Shown here: one piece after another, positions 54,101 through 64,000 of the stretch | How positions within the stretch are numbered: position 1 is the first letter of the stretch | Layout of the letters: each line of letters starts with the position of its first letter | Notes under the pieces: model-generated | Told to the model about the DNA's origin: nothing | The model's database searches: none | Seen by the model: the letters and a program-made list of their open reading frames with translations, nothing else | Source: Gavia stellata | Lineage: Eukaryota > Chordata > Aves > Gaviiformes > Gaviidae | DNA length: 64,000 nucleotides | Reading direction: 5' to 3' | NCBI RefSeq assembly: GCF_030936135.1 | Contig: NC_082598.1 | Location: 9,366,687-9,430,686 of the forward strand | Position numbers and translations under genes: made by a program

Positions 54101-54111
54101 AGGGGGCGGGG
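54101..54111 (+). promoter_or_regulatory. GC box
   Basis: AGGGGGCGGGG, Sp/KLF-type site immediately before the GCC-repeat-rich leader. Confidence 0.55.
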
Positions 54112-54119
54112 CTGCCGCG

Positions 54120-54262
54120 CAGGATCGCCGGAGCCGTCGCCGTTGCCGCCGCCGCTGTTGCCGTGTCGCCTCAGCTCCCGCCGCTGCCGCCGCTCCCCGG
54201 CACCGAGCCACCGCCGTCGCCTCCGCTCGGCTCTCGGGGGAGAAGGATGCGCTAGGGCACAG
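54120..54262 (+). other. NSD2: Probable non-coding first exon of NSD2 (WHSC1)
   Basis: A GCC/CCG-repeat-rich leader ends at a good splice donor (CACAG|GTCAGT at 54262/54263). NSD2 is a histone H3K36 methyltransferase (PWWP, HMG, PHD and SET domains) whose first exons are untranslated, with the start codon in a downstream exon. No NSD2 protein segment is visible up to 64000, which fits a long first intron. The 5' end is a guess from the promoter motifs. The gene name rests on synteny only, so it could also be an unannotated transcript. Confidence 0.6.
54247..54255 (+). other. Two-codon upstream ORF (ATG CGC TAG) in the leader
   Basis: ATG with A at -3, one Arg codon, then a stop, ending 7 nt before the splice donor. 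It is the only ATG in the presumed leader exon. If the exon is transcribed as drawn, ribosomes would meet this minimal uORF before the NSD2 start. Confidence 0.45.
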
Positions 54263-54292
54263 GTCAGTAGGCCGGGAGCGCGGCTGGCTCTG

Positions 54293-54306
54293 CCCCCCCC
54301 CCCCCC
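54293..54306. repeat. poly(C) tract
   Basis: 14 consecutive C 30 bp into the presumed NSD2 intron 1; the minus strand is G-rich. Confidence 0.85.
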
Positions 54307-54788
54307 GCCTCCCCGGGGAAGGGAGGAGGCACCCGGGGCACGTTCCCGCAGGCCCCGGGCGGGAGGCGGGAGCGTCGGCGGCGAGGCTCCCTCGCCAGCG
54401 GGGATGCTGCCCCCCGGCCCCGCGTCTCGCCGCAGTCGCCGGGAGCCCCCTCCCGGGCTGGGACCGCTGGCCCTGCCCCGCAGAGCGCTGTGGAGACGGC
54501 GTGGGGGCCGGGGGTCCCGTCGCGGGGCATCCGCGCCCCCCGCTCTGGCCCTTCCCCCGGGGACTCCCCCTCCGCTGGGGCTCCGCTCCCCTCAAACTTA
54601 CCGCCGGCGCTTCGCTGTCTCCATCGCCCGCCCTTGCCCGGGCAGCCCGAAGCTCCCGTTTCCCCCTTCCCCGGAGGAGGGTTTTTTTGTTCGCTCCCCC
54701 TTCTCTCTCTCCCTCCCTCCCCCCCCGGCTACCTGGCCCTCGCTGAGGGGCCGCGGGGCCCCCCCGCTGCCCCCGCCCGCCCCTCGCG

Positions 54789-54801
54789 CCCCCCCCCCCC
54801 C
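54789..54801. repeat. poly(C) tract
   Basis: 13 consecutive C followed by a further C-rich run in the CpG island. Confidence 0.85.
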
Positions 54802-55057
54802 GCCCCCCCTCGGAGGCTGCCGCAGGATTTCTGCTGCTGGCTGGGCCTGACTCTTGGGTGGCGGAGGAGCGGAAAGGAACGATGCCGAGCCGGAGTCCCG
54901 GCTGTTGCAGCTTCATCCTTTCCCCCCTTGCCCTTCTCCTCGGCGCTGCGGGAGGTCGGGGTAGCATAAAGGGGTAAGGGAGAGGTGCCCACCCGTCCCA
55001 CCTCCCTCCCCCGGGAGGGGGGGGATCAATCAGTGCAAATCAGAAAGAAAACCGAAA

Positions 55058-55070
55058 GGGGGGGGGGGGG
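55058..55070. repeat. poly(G) tract
   Basis: 13 consecutive G at the downstream edge of the CpG island. Confidence 0.85.
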
Positions 55071-55612
55071 AGAACCGATGGGAAGGGAAAAAAAAAAAGC
55101 CTCCCCCAGGGTTTAAACCGCCTCCTTAAGGGGTGGGGTGGCTGCAAATGTCCCCCCCCGTGGCGGTGAGGGTGTGGGGAGGTGGAGGCTTGCTCCTGCC
55201 CCTTCCCTCCGGGTAGGACTGGGATTGTACGGCAGCAGGAGTGAATGTAACTCTGGAAATGTATGGAGGGGGAAGCCATGTTTGATTTATTCCTCCACTA
55301 AACACTGGTGTGATGATCCTTCTACTTACACCCTTCTGCAGTCCATCCTGGACCTGTATGGGAGGAGAGCCTTGTTAGGAAAACGGGAAGAAAACATTCC
55401 TGCGAAGGCGTACGGGGTCGTTGGCTCAATCTTCATTAAGTATAAGAGGATAGGACTCTTGTAACTTGAATTGATATTTGTGTGGTAAAAGAGCCTGGGG
55501 AACTTGTATTCCCAAGGCCATAGTTACAGCTCATCCGCTGTGGCTTTACCGCTCTGGGGGTGGAGAAGGGAATTTGCCACACTTCTTGAACATATTTATA
55601 CTTGCTTTTTGG

Positions 55613-55629
55613 TTTTTTTTTTTTTTTTT
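55613..55629. repeat. poly(T) tract
   Basis: 17 consecutive T in presumed NSD2 intron 1. Confidence 0.85.
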
Positions 55630-56889
55630 AATATGTCGGCTGAAAGGAGGAGTAAATGCTAGTGGAAGTACAGAGACAGTAAACACTGTATTTAAACAGA
55701 TTTCAGAGAAAATGGGCCTCTTGCTAACAGGCATTAAACAGGCAAAAGGCTGGTATCAGTCATTGCCCATGTATTTTGTGTGCGTGAATAGTTTCCTTAT
55801 TGGCATTTGCATTAAAACTGGTTTATAATGATTCTTAAATTTAGGAGCTAGTGCTGCCCGCGCTGAGTAAGCTAAACGAGGTCTGCTTTAAAAAAAAAAC
55901 AACACCAAACGCAAGGAAGATATGTTTGGCGTTTAGCCTTTTCAGACGTCTAAGGAAGGTAACTGTAAACATTGTAGGGTGGCAATGAAGTTTGTAATAG
56001 ATTTAGCAAAGAGTCCTTGCTGGTGGTTTATGCGGACATGCATGCTTACTAAAATTCCTGAAACATAAAATGTGTGGCTTCAGCTGCAAGAATAAATTGG
56101 TTCTTCACCAAAATGTTCGTATGTTAGTAGAATCTCTGTAAATTTATTGCTGAAGCTATTATTCGCTTGTTTTGCTGTGGGAATTTCGCTCAGGAAATGC
56201 AGCATATCAGCCTTAATAAACTCTTCAATTTCACAGTGTGGTATTATTTGACTGTTGGATGTAATCATTGAATAAAACCACTGTTTTGCTGGACTACTCA
56301 GGGCTCCGTACTTACAGTATATGAAATTTTTGGTTGTTTCAGTAAGCGTCTATATCCCATAATGCTGAGATTTTCATCTAGTATGCAGCTATCAGAAAAT
56401 ATGACAGTTTTTTTCAGTATTTGAATATAACAGCTCTGGATGTTCCTGGAGACTGTATGGTTAGTTCTTGTGACAGTTATAGGAGTATCCACCCTCATAC
56501 GTACTCGGGAAAATTCAGATATTAAAAGTACAGTAAAACCTACTAATTTATCAAATATTATTTGAAAATGTCAGAAGAAACTAGGTCATTATACTTTAAG
56601 GTGGTTTAGAAAATGGAAATTAAATGTAAAATATATTTCTTTTAGTTCAATACGAAGCCAACAAATGGCTAGTAAGAATAATTAAAAAAAAGTGGTTTAA
56701 TATCTGTAGGGCTATGTGCTTTTTCTGAAGCCAGTGGCTGTTTTGCAGATGAGACCATTGCATTTAAATTACTGCCTGCATGCAATAGACTGGATATTAC
56801 AATAAAAATAACCCCACTTTGTTTTAGACTGGAAGCGAAAATGATTGTTGAGGGGGTTGCTTTCTAATATTTTGTCAGTGAAATTGATG

Positions 56890-56950
56890 CATACAGGTAT
56901 ACATACATAGATGCATATATGTGTGTGTATGCGTATATTTTTATATATAT
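56890..56950. repeat. Imperfect TA/TG/TATG repeat
   Basis: Mixed ATACATA, ATATGTGTGTGTATG and TATATATA units form a low-complexity tract in presumed NSD2 intron 1. Confidence 0.7.
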
Positions 56951-57684
56951 GAGTTTGTGTCCAAAACATTGCACTAACAAAATGGCAAAGGCATGGGAAG
57001 ACAGGATTGGTTTTCGGTGTCCTATTGTTTGTGGCCCATTCACCTCTCACTTCTGCACTGAGCCTGCTTTTTGTTCCACCGGTGTCAGTGTGTTTCCCAA
57101 GCGAGGCCTTATTTCTACAGACTGATAAATGCGTGTCTTTCCTTGTGGTCGATCAAAGCCTATTGACTGCATTGGCACTCCATGCGTATATAAAGGTTCA
57201 TCTGCACTGATCAGATCACTGGATCAAGGATGTAGTTTATGGTGAGGAGAAGATACAAGCACAATTCTTGCAGTGTTTCGGTCACCTCTGGTCACTCTTG
57301 CTTATATAACCACAAGACATCTCTTAGGTTTTAAGCACAGAAGATGGTTGAGTGCATGAAAATGGCAAGTATTTTCTGTGTAGAACAAGGTAAAGCACCT
57401 GGTCTTTTCTGTCACCTCTCCTTGAGAGCACTGTGCGGCGCAATGGGAAGCATTCACTAAGTGGTATTGCTGAAAACAATGGATAACCCTAATATCCAGT
57501 AATCAAACATTAATAAAGAAATGCTTGGTGGGACTAATAATAATAATGCAGTAGATGATGATGACTGTGTATTTTAATACTATGTTTGTGGCTATACTAT
57601 TTGGGCTCTTTCATTACTTTTCGGCAAAGACAAATGAAATGGCCTTATGGTTGAGTAAATAGGATAGATTTGGTATAATTCTCA

Positions 57685-58056
57685 AATCTAGCCTTTGGAT
57701 GAAGGAACAATGGAGATACTGAAGTGGATCTAACCGGACAAGTAAGTCCATGTGTCTAGGAAGCATCGCTTTCCAGTTAGGATGTAGCTTTGAGAAACGT
57801 CTTCGCTGAGGATTTGCTGGAATCTTGGTGGTGTAAATGAGAAGGCAGAGATGGAATATGGCACCAGGATAATCTAGCCTTTGGATGAAGGAACAATGGA
57901 GATACTGAAGTGGATCTAACCGGACAAGTAAGTCCATGTGTCTAGGAAGCATCGCTTTCCAGTTAGGATGTAGCTTTGAGAAACGTCTTCGCTGAGGATT
58001 TGCTGGAATCTTGGTGGTGTAAATGAGAAGGCAGAGATGGAATATGGCACCAGGAT
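57685..58056. repeat. Perfect tandem duplication, 2 x 186 bp
   Basis: Copy 1 is 57685-57870 and copy 2 is 57871-58056. They read identically base for base from AATCTAGCCTTTGG to GCACCAGGAT. The unit is a multiple of three, so an open frame on the minus strand (57614-58138) stays open across both copies. That frame has no known domain and I do not call it a gene. The lack of any divergence means a very recent event or an assembly error. Confidence 0.95.
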
Positions 58057-61000
58057 AAGCGGTCAAGTGGTAAATTGGAGAGAGAAAATAATTTCCCGTG
58101 AGAGCTTGGCATGGGAGTCCAGGTTTCTTTTGCTGCACAATTATGAAGGACTTGGGAGAAAAGGGGTGGATGAGGAGAGCCTGTTGACATGCCAGTAGTC
58201 ACCCTGCAGCTTCTAAATTCGTGTAGCTGGTTGAATGGGTCAGTTATTTTATAAAATTAATGGTTACTTAGAAGGCTTTGGTTCTGAGAACATTTTTGAA
58301 GGAAAAGAGAGAAACTACCTGAATTCACCCTTCACTGCACCTTCAAATTAGCTTCTCTGTGACCTGCAGTCATTGGAGGTAATAAGACAGCTGTATAAAT
58401 GTATTTACTTTTTTTCTTTCAGTTTACACTGACAGAAATTACAAAAGTGATGCTATTTTTAATGCTTTTATCAAGTTGATGGTGTCCGGTGTAGTTATTT
58501 TATATTTTATATTTTCTAGCATAAGCAGGAAGGGAAGTTTTTGGAACATGTTATAAGGGAAACTTAGACCATACTCTATTCTGCTGCCCTTCTGGTGAAT
58601 AGCAAGCTACAAAAATACACAAGATGCCTGGAGAACAGATCATGTATGCTAATACCTTGTGTATGGTGATGATAGGTTCATGCATAGTCCATTGTGCATT
58701 ACTTTGCTCGCAAGCAACTCTAGCACCAGATAATCTATTGACTCTCTGGTACTTTTGAAAAGCTGCTTCTGTCCAAAGCTTGTAATAGATTATACCATAA
58801 ACTGAATTTTTAAAATGCATTTTGTGTGCAATAAAGAAATACCTGTTAATCATGGTTGAACCAAAAGCAAGGTTTCTACTATCCTTCTTGCTAATGTTAA
58901 GAAATAATACCATTACATGGAAATTGTTCTCATAGTACAGTGGTGTGATTTGGAAAGTAGATGCCTGAAAATCTTCTTGAACGTTTCATAGCAATCAAAT
59001 TAAATTGACCTAAGTATGGAAAAGTGAAGCACTAGCCCCTACATACTTCAGAGTACTCTTGTGTTGGGCAAAATTACTTTGCCCTGGGGCACCATTGATA
59101 TAGGTTCTCATATTTGACATAATTTGAAACTAATAAATAAGTGACTTAAAGCATGTGTTAAATTGCAAGGGCTACTCAACAGGTGATGGCTCAGTTTCTA
59201 GTTTTGTCCCCATCCTTTTAACTTGTCCTATTTTTATCTTAGTGCAAGATAGCAATCTGATCTTGTTTTGAACTTTGGTATTCATTTCCCCAGCACAAAT
59301 TGGAGCTATTTTATATTCATCCATATTTGAGGTAAGGATACATATGAGGCAAATGACTGGGAAACTATAGCATGATGTGCTGTTGAAATGGACTTTCATA
59401 GAAGCTTTAATATTTTTCTTCTGCTGTTTGTGAAAGATACTGTCAGTTTTCTGTGTGGCTCTTTGGAGACGCACAGAGTGGTCTTGTTCTGTTGGCCATT
59501 TAACTGTCTCTGTGAAACCTCTTCTGGCCTGTGCCTCATATCAAAATACTGAAATACTGACATCTCACATCTGTGCTAAAACACACATAACAAACTAGAA
59601 AATTTGTGTTTTAAAATAATAATCATCTTTAAACATATTGGGCCTTGAGGACTAACACCAGGATTCCATGTTTTCTTTGCCATGGTCAAAAACATAATAG
59701 AGAGTGACTGTTGTCCTGTTCTCTGAGTTCTGCCTTACTAAATAAGAGATACACCAAGGAGCAGAAGATGAAATATTTTGTGACAAAAATATTTTCAAGA
59801 AAGAAGGCTGAGGTTAGGGAAGATTTTATTAGAAATGTGATCTAAACGCCATTTGAAATACTTGGGAAAACTACTGATAAAAGAATAAAAGAAGCAATAG
59901 GAAGGAGATACAGTAACGCAGCCTCCTATCATAATGTTTGGGACTCATTTCATTTATTTATTCATTATAATAAGTTGAAGTATAAATGTTCCTGCTGTGG
60001 CATGGGTTAGTCTGTGGAGCTGAGGTTCCCAAGATCGTGTATCAGATAAATCAATTGTGGAACTTGCCAGCCTTGGTGGGATGCCATCAGAGCAAAGAAC
60101 CTGGCTGCACTGGCACTGAGAAACATCTAAATTGGGGAGTTATCTCTGTAGTAAAGAATGCCCAGATTCTAGTCTGATAATAAAGCCAGAGGGATTTAAG
60201 CCAAGGTATGAACCTTGGAGAGCAGTGTAGGATGAAAGATATGAATATGGATCATTTTGCGATATGGAGTAGTTGCCAAGAACTTTCAATCAGATACTTC
60301 AGAATGAAATTAATGTTGTGATTTTTCTGTGGATGCAAAATGCAGACCATCAGAAGCTGTTTTATAGTAGCACTCCTGAACAAACCGGAAACAAAAGCTG
60401 TGGCTAAATGTGGAACATGACTGAAATTCAGCAATAGTGCAAAAAACAAGTAGTAGGGCTTAAAATGTGTAGTAGAAAGTGCATGTACAATATCCATCAG
60501 GTGAATGCTTGGCTAAAAAGTGGTGGTGATAGTTGAGTCTTCAGAAACTGCAACTAAGGATAGCAACTACAATTGTTTAACACAACTTATTTTTACAGTC
60601 AAAACTTCTTAGATTTTACCATAAGAAGTAGGTACAACAGAATTTGTCTGAAGAACTAAATTTGATAAGGCAGTGAAATAATCCACAGAACTAATGCTTT
60701 GCTGAGACATAGGACAGCAAAAATGACAAGAGATACCCATTGCAAACCTCTTGACACAAAAGTTTTGGAAAGTGGACAAGAAGGATTTGGTTTGTTGGAC
60801 AGGAAAGTGTTTTATCTTTCTGTCTCCAAGGTAAATGGGTAAGCTACACTATATCTGCAGAAACATAAAACTTGCCTCAAATTCCAGACCTTTTACCTGT
60901 AACAGTCATTCTAATCTCTCTTCTGGAGAGATTCTTGATGTAGATGTAGTGAAGGAGGTGTAGAAAGGGGATTAAGAACACTGTTAATGTTGGTAATGTG

Positions 61001-63515
61001 TTTTGGCAAGAGCATGTTAAAGCCCCAGCACTGGGAGATACTTCAAATAATATCCAAACCAGAAAGGCCACTTATTAGCAAGTATTTGGATTAGTTTGGA
61101 GAGGATCTAGTGTTCCAAGTCTCTTGTGAGCTCGGGCCTTGTTTGAGTGTTCCTGGCATACGTCTGCCAGTTGTATGTGTGGTTTTTGCTTCGAGGTAAT
61201 ACATTGGTAGAATAATTAACATAATCGCATGTATATAGTTACAGTCTGTGTATAATTAGCACAGTATGGCCAGCATTACATTAAAGACATAGTTACACTG
61301 ATCAGATACAGATATATACAGTTCTTGATGAAAAGTGTAAGTCTAGAAGTAAAATTTCCATAGTGCCATTGGGTCAGTATGAACTACCTCTGAACTTTAC
61401 CTTCCAGTTCTTTACTTAATGTTATGGGATGTGAATTTGAATGTACGGGATGAAAGAAACCATATATATTTTTACATGTTACCTGTCCACATTGGAGAGG
61501 TGCATTATGAGTGCAATCTATTGCTATTTTTATAAACAACAGAAGATACGGCCAAATACTGCTCTGTGATAAAGATTATGATACTCTCCTATGTAGACAT
61601 ACAGCTAGGCTTTCGTACTATTGACAAGGCCTCATGTATCATCAGTGTCACAACGTTGCTTTTTGGAATTATTCTAATGCACCAAGTGTGCCTCTGGCAT
61701 CTAAATCCACCAACTTGGGTGAACAGGTTTTAATGCTGTGATAGACAAAGATAGAGTTTTAAGGGTCTAGGCAAAATGATTATATCCCCTGTATTAAAAT
61801 TAGTTGCTGTCTGGTCTGATCTGGGCGGCATTGTTTATTTCTGTAGAGGTGTAGCAGATAACGTTTTGTTAATACTACAATTTGATTCATTACTTATATT
61901 GATAACTTATTTTGTGGTGTCATCTCAGATTTGATATTCCCTTCTCAGAATTTGCACGATCAGAAATGTTCGTGATACTCGCAGTGAAGCTTCAGGTAAT
62001 TGCTATTCTGTCATGACTACATATGGGAATAAGGGCAGAATCATTGGCCACAGTGAAGAGGAAACAGATTGTAGCACGTTTATCTACTGCAGTGAGTATT
62101 ATATAGAACCAGAGGATCCAGGTCCTGAGGGTATGGTGCAAGGAGTGGAGGTAGGATGCTGTAAAGAAAAAGCAGTGGGAATAAAGCAGGGGTGGGAAAT
62201 TAAAGTAGGCTTGGACCAGGTGAAAAAGCAGCGTAAACAAGGAAGGAACTCTGCACCTAAATGCTGAGTTATTTGAGATTGCATTTGGTTCTTCATTCCC
62301 AAGCTAAGTAAAAGCCAGATGCACAACTCTGGCCCACCTGAGAGACAGAGAGAGACATAATTTCATTGGTGAGTAAAGACCTAGACTGAGTAAGTATTCT
62401 GGCTGTATGAATTGTCAAGTCCTGTTTTGCTGGAGAGGGGCCATTCCCTTCAGCTGAGCCATTTGGAACTCTCCAGGAGACAGAAAAGTCTCAGGTTTGC
62501 ATTTGAAAACAACTTCTTTTTTTTTACTTTTAGCCATTTATTAAGCAACTGTTGAGGGCTACTTTTTAGTGTTTATTAAATACTGGTGGTAAATCCAGTA
62601 GTTCCTCCCATTTTAGGCACCAATGTTCCCCTCTGCTTATCTGCAGAGGAGAAGCAATTCTTTTCTATTTGATTCATCATCCTGCCACAGTAATATCTAT
62701 ATTCTCTCTTCAGACAGAAGTACAATGTTTTACAAGAATTTGAATTTACTCAAATCTGTCTCCTTCCTTCACCACCCACCTTCAGCAGCAGGAGTGGAAC
62801 TGACAAAATTCAATTTCTGCAGCAGTGGAAAAAGAATATTTCTTCTGATTTTGAAGAAAATGAATTAATGGGGAGGAGTCCTGTTACAGAATATCCTAGA
62901 CTTGTCCTCAGCAGCAAGAGTTGGTTGCAAAAGTTTTTCCTGAGGAGGAGCAAAAAGTCATGTCCATTAGTTTTATAAGCTTGCTTCCTGCAGTAGCAAG
63001 TAACATTTAAAGCGAAGAAATTCTTCGCTTGCCATTCTACAGTTCTTAACTGTACAAGCTGGTATTGCCTGTTGCCTTCATGAGAAGGCAGTAAACACTT
63101 GTTTCGGTTGATGCAAAAAGACTGTAACAATTAAGTTCTGAAATTTCATCCATTTGAGGCCGGGGGGGGGGAAGCAAACCCAAAACAAATTAGAAAAGAT
63201 CAATACTAATTTTTTTAAAAAAATACGTGGTGGCAAATAAGCCTAAGTGCAACTGTAAGTACGCTGACCTTTTTCACACGATTTTCAAAATATGCTTGCT
63301 CTTTTTGTGCAAATGTGTATTACATTTCTATATAAACATTATTATATGCTAAAACTGTAAGGAAATTTTCATGTACTCATTTAAAAATACTTCGTAGGTC
63401 AGCCTTGCCAGCTGACTGGTTTACTGAAATAATTGTATATCTACTGCCAGACTAATGAAGTCTTTACTTCAGGTGCTTTTGAACTTAAGATTGGCTCCTT
63501 TGGACTAAAGTTTCC

Positions 63516-63533
63516 TTTTTTTTTTTTTTTTTT
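63516..63533. repeat. poly(T) tract
   Basis: 18 consecutive T followed by CTTTCTTTC in presumed NSD2 intron 1. Confidence 0.85.
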
Positions 63534-64000
63534 CTTTCTTTCCTAAGTATTTTCTAAGACTAGTGGTAAATTGTTAGAAAGTTTTGGTAGAATTATTTTC
63601 AATTCTCTTATCAGTTACTACAGTAATGGTTTTCTTCATGAGAGATAATGCTTTTGAATTTGCTGGGTAGAGCTGGTTTGTAACAATTTTTTGCAAACCC
63701 ACAATGCAATTTTCAGTTATGCTTTTTCTTCTAAAAGTAAATTCTGTTTAGATCCTGTAGTAATTTTTTGTTATTTTAATATAGTGAAGAACAGTCACAA
63801 TGTACTGCATGATAATAAATGTCTCTACTCCTATTTGATATTTTAGGGTTTTTTACAAAATAATGTAAATAAGAATACACAAGTTTTCAAATGTATTAGC
63901 AAGAATGTGTTGTAACTTTACTAATCTCTTTAAGTATTTTGTCTCATTCTGCTCTGAAAATAGGAATAACCTTTGGTCTTAAAATTGATGAGAGAATGGA

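Larger units (their letters stand above)
53510..54980. promoter_or_regulatory. NSD2: CpG island, probable NSD2 promoter
   Basis: Very GC- and CpG-rich sequence surrounds a CCAAT box, E2F-like site, GC box and a splice donor on the plus strand. The island stops near 55000. In birds and mammals NSD2 lies next to LETM1, transcribed away from it, which fits this position and direction. The long open frames here on both strands are products of GC richness. Confidence 0.75.
54263..64000 (+). other. NSD2: Probable NSD2 intron 1 (5' part)
   Basis: GC-rich until about 55000, then AT-rich. No ORF shows NSD2 domains (PWWP, HMG, PHD, SET) and no alternative first exon could be supported. It contains several homopolymers and a perfect 186-bp tandem duplication; no repeat family was recognised. 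Confidence 0.55.

Noticed and set aside
53633..54967. Long ORFs of 142-301 residues on both strands around the second CpG island
   Set aside because: The composition is the same Pro/Arg/Gly-rich type, frames overlap on both strands, and no domain is recognised. The splice donor and promoter motifs explain the region better as a non-coding first exon.
57614..58138. 174-residue minus-strand ORF with an internal protein repeat
   Set aside because: The repeat is just the 186-bp tandem DNA duplication read in frame. There is no domain, no splice context and it is antisense to presumed NSD2 intron 1.

Overview
The window is vertebrate nuclear DNA, most likely from a bird. It holds an intron-rich gene with canonical GT-AG splice sites, two promoter CpG islands in an AT-rich background, and an internal fragment of a CR1 LINE, the dominant avian/reptilian retroelement. 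There are no operons and no prokaryotic signals.

Region 1 (1-28501, minus strand) is a complete coding set for LETM1, the mitochondrial inner-membrane EF-hand/ribosome-binding protein of K+/H+ and Ca2+ exchange. I assembled 14 coding exons by eye. They total 2283 nt, giving 760 codons plus stop, with every intron GT-AG and every phase closing. The 58-nt exon 2 is needed to keep the frame between exons 1 and 3. A degraded CR1 fragment lies antisense in intron 10. The 3' UTR begins at 999 and runs toward the window's left edge.

Region 2 (about 27990-29110) is the LETM1 CpG island. It carries three ZNF143/THAP11-type sites, an octamer, a GC box, and a start codon inside a YY1/TISU-like element.

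Region 3 (about 29110-53500) is some 24 kb of AT-rich intergenic DNA with no supportable gene. It contains an unclassified 1.65-kb element-like structure with inverted arms (29710-31356), two tRNA-SINE-like relics, an RFX X-box palindrome, and homeodomain-motif-rich patches that could be conserved enhancers.

Region 4 (about 53500-64000, plus strand) is a second CpG island with CCAAT, E2F-like and GC-box motifs. It also has a GC-rich probable non-coding first exon ending in a splice donor at 54262/54263. LETM1 lies next to NSD2 (WHSC1), in divergent orientation, in the known vertebrate order FGFR3-LETM1-NSD2, so this is most likely the NSD2 promoter and first exon. The rest of the window would then be NSD2 intron 1, since no NSD2 protein-coding exon is seen. 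This stretch includes a perfect 186-bp tandem duplication (57685-58056).

No clearly new coding system was found. The most unusual items are the inverted-arm element, the perfect tandem duplication, and the architecture of the two promoters. Comparisons with human proteins and repeat consensus sequences are from memory, not from a search.
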